From: Ruminococcaceae bacterium UBA5413
GTDB lineage: Bacteria > Bacillota > Clostridia > Oscillospirales > Acutalibacteraceae
Assembly: GCA_002409585.1 (NCBI GenBank)
Contig: DHNP01000016.1
Span: 1 to 49,495, forward strand
Length of the DNA stretch: 49,495 nt
Direction: 5' to 3'
Shown here: positions 14,604-23,968 of the stretch, piece by piece
Numbering within the stretch: the first letter of the stretch is position 1
Layout of the letters: every line of letters starts with the position of its first letter
Notes under the pieces: model-generated
Databases searched by the model: none
What the model was told of the DNA's origin: nothing
What the model saw: the letters and a program-made list of their open reading frames with translations, nothing else
Made by a program: the position numbers and the translations under genes

Positions 14604-15122
14604 ATGGATTTTTTAGACCTCGCAAAAAAGCGTTATTCCGTGCGGAAATTTTCAGACAGGCCCGTAGAGGAAGAAAAGCTCGGCAAAATACTTGAGGCAG
14701 GCCGCCTTGCGCCTACGGCCTGCAACAACCAGCCGCAGAAAATCATAGTTATAAACGAAAAGGCTTCACTTGAAAAAGTAAAAAAATGCACGCGCTACGG
14801 TTTCGGCGCGCCGGCGGTACTTTTAGTCTGCTACGACAAAAGCAGCAGCTGGAAGCGCTCGTGCGACGGCAAAGACATGGGCTGCGTTGACGCAGCCATC
14901 GTAACGTCACACATGATGCTCGAGGCCGCCGACCTCGGCCTCGGCGGCACGTGGGTAGGCAGCTTTGACCCAAAGGCCGTGCGGCTGGAGTTCTCACTTC
15001 CGGAAAACATCGTCCCCGTTGCGTTTTTCCCTGTCGGTTACCCTGCCGGAGATGCAGTGCCGAGCGGGAACCACTCCTCGCGCAAAGCTATCGGCGAAAC
15101 CGTGTCTTATAACGATTTTTAA
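14604..15122 (+). CDS. Nitroreductase-family FMN oxidoreductase
   Basis: Members of this family use FMN and NAD(P)H to reduce nitro groups, quinones or other acceptors. The 172-residue protein begins with the family's FMN-phosphate motif (KRYSVRKFSDRPV), followed by LEAGRLAPTACNNQPQ, and later AADLGLGGTWVGSF. The open frame extends three codons further to a GTG (14595), but the ATG at 14604 has AAGGAAGG at the right distance. It is compact, like other clostridial nitroreductases. Physiological substrate unknown. Confidence 0.9.
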   Translation: MDFLDLAKKRYSVRKFSDRPVEEEKLGKILEAGRLAPTACNNQPQKIIVINEKASLEKVKKCTRYGFGAPAVLLVCYDKSSSWKRSCDGKDMGCVDAAIVTSHMMLEAADLGLGGTWVGSFDPKAVRLEFSLPENIVPVAFFPVGYPAGDAVPSGNHSSRKAIGETVSYNDF

Positions 15123-15163
15123 ACTGGAAAGGCCCCCGCGGCGCGGGGGCCTTTCCAGTTTTT
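15121..15163. terminator. Very strong terminator after the nitroreductase gene
   Basis: A perfect 19-bp stem (15121-15139 and 15143-15161) with a 3-base loop GGC, ending in a T-run. It starts within the stop codon region. Confidence 0.92.
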
Positions 15164-15222
15164 AGCTGCGCATATTCACGCCAATAAAACTGCGGGCATA
15201 TCTTTTTATAATACGGACAATA

Positions 15223-15231
15223 TGGTATACT
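15223..15231 (+). promoter_or_regulatory. Extended -10 promoter of purL
   Basis: TGGTATACT forms an extended -10 box about 60 bases before the purL start. The -35 region is only T-rich. No purine riboswitch was recognised in the short leader, which contains a GCCGGC-GT-GCCGGC repeat. Confidence 0.45.
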
Positions 15232-15291
15232 GTTTCAGTAGTAAATTCCAATCGATTATTCAGCCGGCGTGCCGGCGGGACGGGGGTAGAA

Positions 15292-18200
15292 ATGTCTGAC
15301 GTAATTCGTGTATTTGTGGAAAAAAAGCCGGGCTTCGACATTGAAGCGCGGCAAATAAAAGACGACCTTTGCGAAAACCTTGGGCTGACTTCTATAGAGG
15401 ACTTAAAAATCATAAACAGGTACGACCTGTCGGGTATCTCAAACGAAGAATTCGAAGCGGCCAAAAGCACGATTTTTTCCGAACCTAACAGGGACACAGT
15501 TTACGGGGAAACGTACCCCGTCCCTGAAGGCTACGCTGTCTTCGCTATGGAATACCTGCCCGGCCAGTATGACCAGCGCGCCGACTCCGCCGCGCAGTGC
15601 ATACAGATACTGACCCAAAAAGAACGCCCGCAGGTGGTTTCCGCTAAACTTGTCGCCATAAAGGGCAGCCTTAAACCCGGCGAACTTGAAACAATCAAAA
15701 AATATATGATAAATCCGGTCGAAAGCAGGCTTGCGTCGCTTGAAAAGCCCGCATCGCTTGACGTGCCCGCGGACGTGCCGCCTGACGTAGAGGCGGCAGA
15801 CGGGTTCATCTCCCTCAGTGACACAGGCCTTAAAGCTTACCGCAAGCACATGGGCTTTGCCATGAGCTTCGGCGACCTTAAATTCTGCCAAAGCTACTTT
15901 GCGAAAGAAAAGCGCGACCCTACGGTAACTGAGCTGCGCGTCATAGACACGTACTGGAGCGACCACTGCCGCCACACAACTTTCCTGACCGAACTCGGCC
16001 ATATAAAAATAGAGAAGTCCCCCGTAAGCAATGCGATAGAAAAAGCGCTCGGAGATTATTTTTCCGCGCGTGACGAGCTGTACGGCAAAGGCACTGAACG
16101 GCCGGTCTCCCTTATGGATATGGCTACTATAGGCGGAAAGCTACTTAAAAAACGCGGCCTCGTGCCCGACCTCGACGTAAGCGATGAAATAAACGCCTGC
16201 TCCGTCGAAGTACCTGTCACTATAGGCGGCAAAACCGAAAAGTGGCTCGTTCAGTTTAAAAACGAAACGCACAACCACCCCACCGAGATAGAGCCTTTCG
16301 GCGGCGCGGCCACATGCCTCGGCGGCGCTATCCGCGACCCGCTTTCGGGCAGGGCTTACGTGTACCAGGCAATGCGCGTCACAGGTTCAGGCGACCCGCG
16401 CGTGCCCGTAAGCAAAACGCTGCCCGGCAAGCTGCCCACCCGCAAAATCACCACCGGCGCCGCGCAGGGCTACAGCTCCTACGGCAACCAGATAGGGCTT
16501 GCCACAGGGCAGGTAACCGAGCTGTACGACCCCGGATACGTGGCAAAGCGCATGGAAATAGGCGCTGTCATAGGCGCGGTACCAAAGGAAAACGTCGTAC
16601 GCGAAGAGCCGCTCCCTGGCGACGCAGTCGTCCTTTTGGGCGGCGCTACAGGGCGCGACGGCTGCGGAGGCGCCACCGGCTCCTCCAAAGCGCATACGGC
16701 GGAGTCCATAAACGTTTGCGGCGCTGAAGTGCAGAAGGGCAACCCGCCTACCGAAAGGAAAATACAGCGGCTTTTCAGGAACCGTGACGCCGTGCGCATG
16801 ATAAAGCGCTGCAACGACTTCGGCGCCGGCGGCGTAAGCGTAGCCATAGGCGAGCTTGCGGACGGCCTTGACATAGACCTTGATATGGTGCCAAAAAAAT
16901 ACAAAGGCCTTGACGGCACCGAGCTTGCCATCTCAGAGTCGCAGGAACGCATGGCGGTTGTCCTGTCGCCCGGCGACGTTGAAGAATTCATAGCTGCCGC
17001 CGAAAAAGAGAACCTTAACGCAACAGCCGTGGCTACGGTTACAAAAGAGCCAAGGCTTAGAATGAAATGGCGCGGTAAAACCATAGTGGACATGACGCGC
17101 GCGTTTTTAAACACAAACGGCGTTACACAGCACGCTGATGCGGATATAACGCCCGTCTCGCCCGACGACGACTACAGGGAAAAAGTCCCCGCCTGCCTGC
17201 GCGGTATGCCTCTTGAAAAAGCTTTCGAAGCAAACCTCGCGCGCCTTGAGGTGTGCTGCCAGAAAGGGCTTTCAGAACGCTTTGACTCAAGCATTGGAGC
17301 AGCCACGGTCTTAATGCCGTTTGCCGGTAAATACCAGCTTACCCCTGAGGAAGCCATGGTTGCGAAAATCCCCGCCGAAAAAGGCGAAACCGACGACGCA
17401 ACTGCGATGGCCTACGGTTTTATACCCGGCATATCACGTTTTTCACCGTTCCACGGGGCTGCATGGGCCGTAACCGAAAGCCTCTCAAAGCTTGCTGCAG
17501 CAGGCGCCGACCCGCTTAAAAGCAGGCTTACGTTCCAGGAATACTTCGAACGCATGACAGGCGACCCGAAACGCTGGGGCAAGCCCGCCGCGGCACTTTT
17601 AGGCGCGCTTTCGGCGCAGTTCGGCCTCGGGCTGCCAGCCATAGGCGGCAAAGACAGCATGAGCGGCACATTTGAAAAACTCAACGTCCCGCCGACGCTT
17701 GTCAGTTTCGCCGTATGTATGACAAAAGCAAGCAGGACTGTTTCCGCGGCGTTTAAAAAGGCCGGTTCAACGGCAGTGCTTTTCCACGTGCCGGAAGATA
17801 AAAGCAGCCTGCTCCCCGACTGGGAAAAGCTTAAAGTTTATTATAAAGAAATATATAGGTTAATAAGCAGCGGAGACATCATCTCCGCCTCCGTAGTTAA
17901 AGAGGGCGGCGCTGGCGCGGCTGTCGCGCGTATGTGCTTCGGCAACAAAGCCGGGTTCACTTTCTCTGACGGAGCTTTGGATGAAAAACTGCTGTTCGCG
18001 CCGGCGGCCGGAGACATAGTCGCGGAACTTTCATCAGGCATGCCTGATACACCGCTCAGCTTTACGGAGCTTGGCGTTACATCGGCGGAGCCTTTTGTTA
18101 CAGTCGGCAGCGCAAGGCTTTCGGCAGACAAGCTTATAAGCGCATGGAGCGGCACCCTCGAAAAAATATTCCCGACAAAAGCCGGCGCCCAGCCTGTAGA

Positions 18201-19056
18201 AGACATACCGCTGTACATGGAACGCAACACGCGCGCCCCGCGCATAAAAGCAGTGAAGCCGCATGTTTTCATACCTGTTTTCCCCGGTACTAACTGTGAG
18301 TACGACAGTGCGCGCGCGTTTGAAAAGGCCGGCGCCGAAACAAGCACCCTCGTCATAAACAACCTCACCCCCGCCGGCATAACCGAAAGCATTGAAAAAA
18401 TGGCGGAAGAAATAAAATGCTCGCAGATAATAATGATACCTGGGGGCTTTTCCGGCGGCGACGAGCCTGACGGCTCCGGAAAGTTCATAGCCACCGCGTT
18501 TAAAAACCCGCTCGTGTCCGAAGCAGTCTGTGAGCTGCTGCAAAAGCGCGACGGGCTTATGCTCGGCATATGCAACGGCTTCCAGGCGCTTATAAAGCTC
18601 GGCCTCGTGCCCTACGGCGAGATCACCGCACCGTCGGAGAGCGCCCCGACGCTTACTTTCAACACGCTCGGCCGCCACGTCTCACGTATGGTGTACACTC
18701 GCGTAACCTCCGTCAAATCACCGTGGTTTGCTTTTGCAAACCCGGGTGAAATATTCACCGTACCGGTTTCGCACGGCGAAGGGCGCTTCGCCGCAAGCAG
18801 CGCCATGATAAAGCGCCTTGCCGAAAACGGGCAGATAGCAACGCAGTACGTCGCCCCGAACGGTGAACCTAACGGCAGCATAGAGTGGAACCCCAACGGC
18901 TCTGTATGCGCGGTAGAAGGCATAACAAGCCCAGACGGCCGTATCCTCGGCAAGATGGGGCACTCTGAAAGGAAAGGCGCCGACCTCTACAAAAACGTTC
19001 CGGGCGAAAAAGACCAAAAAATCTTTGAGGCCGGAGTCAGGTACTTTTCCCTCTGA
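15292..19056 (+). CDS. purL: Phosphoribosylformylglycinamidine synthase, single-chain form
   Basis: Fourth step of purine synthesis: FGAR + glutamine + ATP to FGAM. The 1254-residue chain carries all three activities that other Firmicutes split into PurS, PurL and PurQ. A PurS-like part lies at about 1-130, and the linker/synthase part contains TYWSDHCRHTTF and FKNETHNHPTEIEPFGGAAT. A class I glutaminase domain lies from about residue 985, with FIPVFPGTNCEYDSARAF, the catalytic Cys1094 in LGICNGFQ, and the later histidine in VSHGEGRF. This fused, clostridial-type form is typical of Clostridia and Bacteroidetes. The gene stands alone, away from other pur genes. SD is GGGGG, five bases upstream. 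Confidence 0.97.
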   Translation: MSDVIRVFVEKKPGFDIEARQIKDDLCENLGLTSIEDLKIINRYDLSGISNEEFEAAKSTIFSEPNRDTVYGETYPVPEGYAVFAMEYLPGQYDQRADSAAQCIQILTQKERPQVVSAKLVAIKGSLKPGELETIKKYMINPVESRLASLEKPASLDVPADVPPDVEAADGFISLSDTGLKAYRKHMGFAMSFGDLKFCQSYFAKEKRDPTVTELRVIDTYWSDHCRHTTFLTELGHIKIEKSPVSNAIEKALGDYFSARDELYGKGTERPVSLMDMATIGGKLLKKRGLVPDLDVSDEINACSVEVPVTIGGKTEKWLVQFKNETHNHPTEIEPFGGAATCLGGAIRDPLSGRAYVYQAMRVTGSGDPRVPVSKTLPGKLPTRKITTGAAQGYSSYGNQIGLATGQVTELYDPGYVAKRMEIGAVIGAVPKENVVREEPLPGDAVVLLGGATGRDGCGGATGSSKAHTAESINVCGAEVQKGNPPTERKIQRLFRNRDAVRMIKRCNDFGAGGVSVAIGELADGLDIDLDMVPKKYKGLDGTELAISESQERMAVVLSPGDVEEFIAAAEKENLNATAVATVTKEPRLRMKWRGKTIVDMTRAFLNTNGVTQHADADITPVSPDDDYREKVPACLRGMPLEKAFEANLARLEVCCQKGLSERFDSSIGAATVLMPFAGKYQLTPEEAMVAKIPAEKGETDDATAMAYGFIPGISRFSPFHGAAWAVTESLSKLAAAGADPLKSRLTFQEYFERMTGDPKRWGKPAAALLGALSAQFGLGLPAIGGKDSMSGTFEKLNVPPTLVSFAVCMTKASRTVSAAFKKAGSTAVLFHVPEDKSSLLPDWEKLKVYYKEIYRLISSGDIISASVVKEGGAGAAVARMCFGNKAGFTFSDGALDEKLLFAPAAGDIVAELSSGMPDTPLSFTELGVTSAEPFVTVGSARLSADKLISAWSGTLEKIFPTKAGAQPVEDIPLYMERNTRAPRIKAVKPHVFIPVFPGTNCEYDSARAFEKAGAETSTLVINNLTPAGITESIEKMAEEIKCSQIIMIPGGFSGGDEPDGSGKFIATAFKNPLVSEAVCELLQKRDGLMLGICNGFQALIKLGLVPYGEITAPSESAPTLTFNTLGRHVSRMVYTRVTSVKSPWFAFANPGEIFTVPVSHGEGRFAASSAMIKRLAENGQIATQYVAPNGEPNGSIEWNPNGSVCAVEGITSPDGRILGKMGHSERKGADLYKNVPGEKDQKIFEAGVRYFSL

Positions 19057-19118
19057 TATTTTTCGCACTTTGTCCGGCGTTATGGAAAGCGCCGCTTAAA
19101 ATACGGCGCGCCGCCCAC

Positions 19119-19169
19119 AAAAAGCGGCTCCGTTCCCGCTGTAAAAGCAGTGAAACGGAGCCGCTTTTT
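19119..19169. terminator. Bidirectional terminator between convergent purL and the P-type ATPase gene
   Basis: A 16-bp stem (19119-19134 and 19154-19169) starts with A5 and ends with T5, with a small inner stem in the loop. It serves both converging genes. Confidence 0.9.
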
Positions 19170-19191
19170 ATGCCTTTTAACCGTAATTCGT

Positions 19192-21594
19192 TCAAACATG
19201 GAAAGTGCTAAACAGCCTGCACTTGATAAAATCCACCAGCACCATAAAGCAAACGCCGACACAGAGCAGGGCCCCTATCTGCCGCCATGAGAGCGCCGGC
19301 ACGAGCACCCCCGTGCCGCCTATAAAAACGAATGCGGCAATCGCCGCAAGGCTGATGCCGAGCAGCTGCGCGCTTGGTTTGGACGACCAGAAGTGCCTGC
19401 GCTCACGCACTGTAAGTATCCTGAACTGCGTGTTGAAAACAAGGCTCAGCATGACTAACGTGCAGAGCGCTTCATAAGGGAGATTAAATTTATATACTCC
19501 TATATAAGCTACAAGCAGGTCTTCCAAAGCAAAAAGCACCCCAAGGCATGAAGATGCCAAAACAATATTTTTCATTTTCCATGTATCCGGAACAGACGCC
19601 GCCCTGACGTTGTCGGATGCTATCGCCATTGTGACAAAGTCGTTCGCAAACACAAGCAGCGACATGCCAAGCAGTGAGATAAGCATGTTTTGCATCCAAA
19701 AATAGCCCGCGGTAAAAAGGAACACTACCTCAACCACTTTAGTTATTTTATTTATAACCCATGTCAGCATCCTTTGGTATGTCTGGCGGCTAACCATTAC
19801 GGTATCTATTATTTCACTTAGCCCCGGCTTAGTAAGGACAACGCTTGCAGAGGCTTTGGCGACGTCGGTCGCGGCGCTTACCGCAGTGCCGAGCTCGGCC
19901 TGCTTAAGAGCCGGCGAGTCATTGACGCCGTCCCCCGTCATGCCTGTCATATGGCCCTCCTCCTGCAGAAGGCGCACTATTTTAAATTTATCCTCGGGGT
20001 AAACTTCGGCAAAACCGTCACAGCTGTCTATAAGTTTTATTTTACCGGCGCGGTCAAGGCTATGAAGCTCCTTTGCGCTTCGTATGCGCGGGCCTATGCC
20101 CACCCGTCCGGAAATCTCGCGGGCAATGGCAATATTGTCCCCCGTGAGCATTAATGGGCGTATGCCGAGCTCTTTTATCCTGCCTATCATTTCTGCTGAG
20201 TCATCCCTCGGCGGGTCCGACAGCGCGAGCAGTCCGGCAAAGCGGCATACTTTTGCGCCGCCGCCCCGTACCGCGGCGGCAATCGTGCGGTAGCCTTTTG
20301 CAGAAAATTCATTTACGGCTTTGCCGGCCGCCTCCTTTATTTCAGGTTCAATACAGCAAAGGGAAAAAATCACCTGCGGGGCGCCTTTAAACACCCTGCA
20401 CGTTTTCCCGTTGACTTCAGCCGCCGCCTCGGTGCGTTTGCCGGCGGGGCTGAACGGAATGTACGAAAGCTGCCGGCAGCCGTCCATGGAGATTTTTTCC
20501 GATGCGGCATATTGCAGCACCGCGGTATCTATGGCATCCATTTCGTCGGCGTTTGAGGCAAGCGCGGCAAAGCGCAGGGCATCTTCTTTACCGAAATCCC
20601 CGAAAGCGCGGCACTCCGTTACCGAAAGCCGGTTTTGGGTGACGGTGCCTGTTTTGTCAAAGCAAAAGGTATCTATGGACGCCGCGTCCTCAAGTGAGTC
20701 AAGGCGGGTGACAAGCACGCCTTTTTTCGACAGGTCCACAGCGCCCACCGCCTGAACTATGGTCATAACCGCCGGCAGCGCGACAGGTACGGCGCCCATG
20801 AGAAAAACTATGATAAGCGACATAATCGACATGACGTCTTTATGGATTATAAGTGCATAGCACGTAATCACCGCCGAAGCGCATACGCCGAGGTACATCA
20901 TGTACTTTACTATGCTGAACATAACCTTCTGCTGCTTTGACGCAGGTTTTGCCGTCTGCACAAGTGAAACCGTTTTCCCGAAGTACGTATTGCGCGCCGT
21001 GTTTACTACGGCCGCCCTTACTTCGCCGCGCTTTACAACGGAGCCCGAGTAAACCACGTCGGCTGGGCTAACGTCCAGCGGCAGCGATTCGCCCGTTAAA
21101 GCGGAGGCATCAACCGCCGCCGCGCCTTCCGTCACGTAAACGTCCGCAGGGACAAAGTCTCCGAGCCTGAGGTTAAGCATATCGCCCGGCACAAGCTCCT
21201 TCGCATCCTTAAGCACCCATTCCCCGCCGCGCAGAACTTTTGTTTTTATTTGCAGGCGCTTTTTTAAAAGGGAAACAGCTTTCTGCGAATTGCGCGACTG
21301 TGCGAACCCTATTACGGCGTTTATTGTCAGCAGGGCAAAAATCAATATGCCTTCCGTATAATGCCCCACAAGCACCGTTAGTGCCATGGCAAACTCAAGG
21401 AGCCACGGCATAGGACCCCAATACCGCTTTAAAAACTGTAAAACGGGGTTTTTCTTTTCTTCCTGTATTTCGTTCGGGCCGTACTCGCGCAGGCGCCTTG
21501 CGGCCTCTTCTTCCGTCAGGCCGCCGGTACCCGTGCGCAGCTCCCCAAGCGCTTCGTTTTCAGCCATTGCGCGATAATCGTTAGTCGGTTTCAT
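19192..21594 (-). CDS. P-type ATPase of the proton-pump (P3A-like) group
   Basis: The 800-residue protein has the full P-type layout: actuator motif LTGES near residue 170, phosphorylated Asp313 in DKTGTVTQN, nucleotide-domain KGAP, and the hinge MTGDGVNDSPALKQAELG. The helix-4 sequence GAVPVALPAVMTI and the late stretch FANDFVTMAIASDNV match plasma-membrane H+-ATPases (P3A) better than Ca2+ or heavy-metal pumps; there are no CXXC metal-binding domains. It lacks a long autoinhibitory C-terminal tail. The ion is inferred. A LysR regulator is divergent, about 160-175 bases away. Confidence 0.9.
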   Translation of the reverse strand: MKPTNDYRAMAENEALGELRTGTGGLTEEEAARRLREYGPNEIQEEKKNPVLQFLKRYWGPMPWLLEFAMALTVLVGHYTEGILIFALLTINAVIGFAQSRNSQKAVSLLKKRLQIKTKVLRGGEWVLKDAKELVPGDMLNLRLGDFVPADVYVTEGAAAVDASALTGESLPLDVSPADVVYSGSVVKRGEVRAAVVNTARNTYFGKTVSLVQTAKPASKQQKVMFSIVKYMMYLGVCASAVITCYALIIHKDVMSIMSLIIVFLMGAVPVALPAVMTIVQAVGAVDLSKKGVLVTRLDSLEDAASIDTFCFDKTGTVTQNRLSVTECRAFGDFGKEDALRFAALASNADEMDAIDTAVLQYAASEKISMDGCRQLSYIPFSPAGKRTEAAAEVNGKTCRVFKGAPQVIFSLCCIEPEIKEAAGKAVNEFSAKGYRTIAAAVRGGGAKVCRFAGLLALSDPPRDDSAEMIGRIKELGIRPLMLTGDNIAIAREISGRVGIGPRIRSAKELHSLDRAGKIKLIDSCDGFAEVYPEDKFKIVRLLQEEGHMTGMTGDGVNDSPALKQAELGTAVSAATDVAKASASVVLTKPGLSEIIDTVMVSRQTYQRMLTWVINKITKVVEVVFLFTAGYFWMQNMLISLLGMSLLVFANDFVTMAIASDNVRAASVPDTWKMKNIVLASSCLGVLFALEDLLVAYIGVYKFNLPYEALCTLVMLSLVFNTQFRILTVRERRHFWSSKPSAQLLGISLAAIAAFVFIGGTGVLVPALSWRQIGALLCVGVCFMVLVDFIKCRLFSTFHV

Positions 21595-21767
21595 CTTTCA
21601 GCCTCCGCACGTCAGTATTTCCGCCAAGCCCCGTTTTATAAGGGGCAAAGATTATATTTTTATTGTAGCACTTGATTTTTTATAAGTAAAATAATATAAT
21701 TTTATATTGATGATAAATTTTATTTATACTGTAAAGTACGGGGGGCGGTACTATCACACTGCGCCAC

Positions 21768-22631
21768 ATGAAAATTTTTTCCGAAGTATGCAAACGCAGA
21801 AGCGTTACAAAGGCCGCGGAAGCACTCGGCATCACGCAGCCGGCGGTAAGCCTGTGCGTTAAAGACCTCGAGCGGTACTACGACGTCAGGCTGTTCGACA
21901 GGATATCTCACAGGCTGTACCTTACAGCCGAAGGCGAAAAGCTGCTCGTGTACGCCCATAAAATCATCGCCATGTTTGACGAGGCGGAGTCCGAAGTTAA
22001 AAACTGGCACAGGCTTGAGTCGCTGCGAGTAGGCTCAAGCGTTACCATAGGTACGCGCCTTATGCCAGGGTATGTAAAGAAATTCAGCGCGGCATATCCC
22101 GGCGTCCATATTTCTGTGACAGTCGATAATTCATTTGAAATAGAAAAAAAGATTATAAATAACGAATTGGACTTTGCCATGATTGAAGGCACGGTGCATT
22201 CAGTGGGCATCACGGCAAAAAAGTTCAAAAAAGACACGCTCGTCCTCGTCTGCGGCCCTGAAAGCGCGTGGGCCTGCAAAACGGAGCTGCGGCCGGAAGA
22301 CCTTGGCGAAATGCCCTTCCTCCTCCGTGAAAAGGGCAGCGGCGCACGGGAACTGTTCGACAGCACGCTGTTTACGCACGGCATAACCGTAAAACCGGAA
22401 TGGGAAAGCATTAGCACGGAAGCCATCATCAGCGCGGTTGAGAGCGGCGCCGGATGCTCCGTCCTTCCGTTAGGATTGGTGGAGCGGGAGCTACGGCAGC
22501 GGCGTCTGCTGCAAATCCCTATAAACGGCATATGTTTTGAAAGGTACTTTTACATCATACGCCACAGGGATAAGCATCTTTCAAAGGCCGGCATTTCTTT
22601 TTTCAAGGAAAACGGGCTTGCGCCGGTTTAA
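21768..22631 (+). CDS. LysR-family transcriptional regulator
   Basis: The N-terminal winged helix-turn-helix is plain (KRRSVTKAAEALGITQPAVS), followed by the effector-binding domain with two alpha/beta lobes (LRVGSSVTIG onward); 287 residues from the first ATG. The family normally starts M-T/N-LRH-L/M-KIF. Here the codons just before this ATG read ITLRH in frame, and the G-rich ribosome binding site (21740-21748) is 20 bases away from the ATG but close to an in-frame ATC (21753) or CTG (21759). The real start is therefore probably one of these rare codons. It is divergent from the P-type ATPase, its likely target. A member of the CysL/CbbR-like set; effector unknown. Confidence 0.92.
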   Translation: MKIFSEVCKRRSVTKAAEALGITQPAVSLCVKDLERYYDVRLFDRISHRLYLTAEGEKLLVYAHKIIAMFDEAESEVKNWHRLESLRVGSSVTIGTRLMPGYVKKFSAAYPGVHISVTVDNSFEIEKKIINNELDFAMIEGTVHSVGITAKKFKKDTLVLVCGPESAWACKTELRPEDLGEMPFLLREKGSGARELFDSTLFTHGITVKPEWESISTEAIISAVESGAGCSVLPLGLVERELRQRRLLQIPINGICFERYFYIIRHRDKHLSKAGISFFKENGLAPV

Positions 22632-22715
22632 GTTATATCCCACAAAAAACAAAGGCCGCCGAAAAGCCAGTCCGCGCTTAACACGCGGGAAAGACATTCC
22701 GGCAGTTCTGCATCC

Positions 22716-22737
22716 CCCTGCCCCGGCAGGGATTTTA
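22716..22737 (+). terminator. Weak terminator after the LysR gene
   Basis: Stem CCCTGC/GCAGGG (22716-22721 and 22726-22731), followed by ATTTTAA. The T-run is short. Confidence 0.4.
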
Positions 22738-22759
22738 AAGCTGTCTCAAAATAATCAAG

Positions 22760-23416
22760 TCACGGGTTAAGCAGCATCTTACCAAGCTCCGCCGGACTTG
22801 CTGCAAAGTCAGCCGCGCCTTCCATGCCCATTTCCTCTTTGGAGCCGAAGCCGTACAGTACGCCTATAAACGGCGTGCCGGCTTTTACCGCGCCGGCCGC
22901 GTCAAACTTCGTGTCGCCCACCATGACGGTCTTTCCGGCGGGAACGCCGGACTCCTTAAGCACTTTCCGTATGAGCTTTTCTTTACCGCCGCCGCGCTCG
23001 CTGTCGTCTTCGGCCGATATGTATTTAAAGTAGCGGGTAAGGCCGAAATAATCTAAAATGGCGCGCGTTGGAGTAACGGGCTTTGAAGTTGCTACGGCAA
23101 GCTCCGTGCCGGCTTCAAGCAGGCTTTGGAGCAGCTCCGGTATGCCGCCGTAGACTTCGTTTTCAAAAAAGCCCTTTGCCCTATACTCTTTTTTGTAAAT
23201 GGCTATTGCCTCCGCGGCCTCTTTGTCTGACAGCCGGGTTATAAGCCGCATGCTGTCCCACATGGGCGGGCCTATAAAGCGGCGCAGTGTTTCAATGCCC
23301 GGCACGGGCTTGCCCATAGCCTTAAATGCCTTGATAAGCGAATTTGTTATGCCTTTTTCAGAGTTTGTCAGCGTGCCGTCCAAGTCAAAAAGCACAAGTT
23401 CGTATTTACCGGTCAT
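22760..23416 (-). CDS. HAD-superfamily phosphatase (phosphoglycolate phosphatase / PpaX-like)
   Basis: The 218-residue protein has the HAD motifs FDLDGTLTNSE (nucleophile and acid/base Asp), ATSKP (motif II), and VMVGDTKFDAAGA (motif IV), with a small helical cap between I and II. This pattern fits phosphoglycolate phosphatase, PpaX or 5'-nucleotidase-like relatives. Which substrate is used cannot be told. It overlaps the thioesterase gene by 4 bases, so the two form an operon. Confidence 0.88.
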   Translation of the reverse strand: MTGKYELVLFDLDGTLTNSEKGITNSLIKAFKAMGKPVPGIETLRRFIGPPMWDSMRLITRLSDKEAAEAIAIYKKEYRAKGFFENEVYGGIPELLQSLLEAGTELAVATSKPVTPTRAILDYFGLTRYFKYISAEDDSERGGGKEKLIRKVLKESGVPAGKTVMVGDTKFDAAGAVKAGTPFIGVLYGFGSKEEMGMEGAADFAASPAELGKMLLNP

Positions 23417-23805
23417 TTATTGCCGTCGCCTTTTCGGGCGGATGCCTTTTTCATAAACTTCTCCGCGCTTACGCTCACGCGCTCATGCGTGCCTTTCGCT
23501 ATGACTCCGGCTTCATCAGACGCCTCAAGGTCAAAGCGGAAGAACCTGCCGCTGTGTTCGGCAAGGCTGCTTTTTACTGTTACTCTGCCGCCCAAAGGCG
23601 TGGGGGCAAGATGCTCGACGGTTATCTTAGAGCCTACCGTAGTAAAGCCGCCTTCAAGGTAATCCTGCGCAAGCTCGGCCGAAGCTTCCTCAAAAAAAGC
23701 CGAAACAGCCGGAGTGGCAAGCACCTGCAGTGAGCCACTGTGCATATTTGAAGCAAGCAGTTCTTCCGTTACAGTATATTCTTTAACATTGTTTGTCCGT
23801 TCCAT
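23413..23805 (-). CDS. Hotdog-fold thioesterase, FlK-like
   Basis: The 130-residue protein resembles the FlK (fluoroacetyl-CoA thioesterase-like) group: VLATPAVSAFFEEASAELA forms the central helix with the conserved Thr and Glu, and TTVGSKITVEHLAPTPLGGRV forms the strand region with the conserved His. Clostridial members are common and their substrates are mostly unknown; they likely hydrolyse small acyl-CoA. First gene of a two-gene operon with the HAD phosphatase. Confidence 0.82.
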   Translation of the reverse strand: MERTNNVKEYTVTEELLASNMHSGSLQVLATPAVSAFFEEASAELAQDYLEGGFTTVGSKITVEHLAPTPLGGRVTVKSSLAEHSGRFFRFDLEASDEAGVIAKGTHERVSVSAEKFMKKASARKGDGNK

Positions 23806-23834
23806 TGTAAATTACTCCTTACACATGGTATAAT
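23805..23834 (+). promoter_or_regulatory. Promoter of the acyltransferase-like membrane protein gene
   Basis: TTGTAA (23805-23810), 18 bases and TGGTATAAT (extended -10, hexamer at 23829-23834). It overlaps the translation start region of the divergent thioesterase gene. Confidence 0.6.
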
Positions 23835-23968
23835 ATCCATAAAATTAAGCGTAATGCGCTTAACCCTCGGTCTGCCCTTAAAATGCGCCGCAGCGTGCGG
23901 AACAACCGCGCATGGCGCTTATCCAGACTGCAGTAAAGCCGTACGGGAACTGTACGCGGGAGGTAAAA

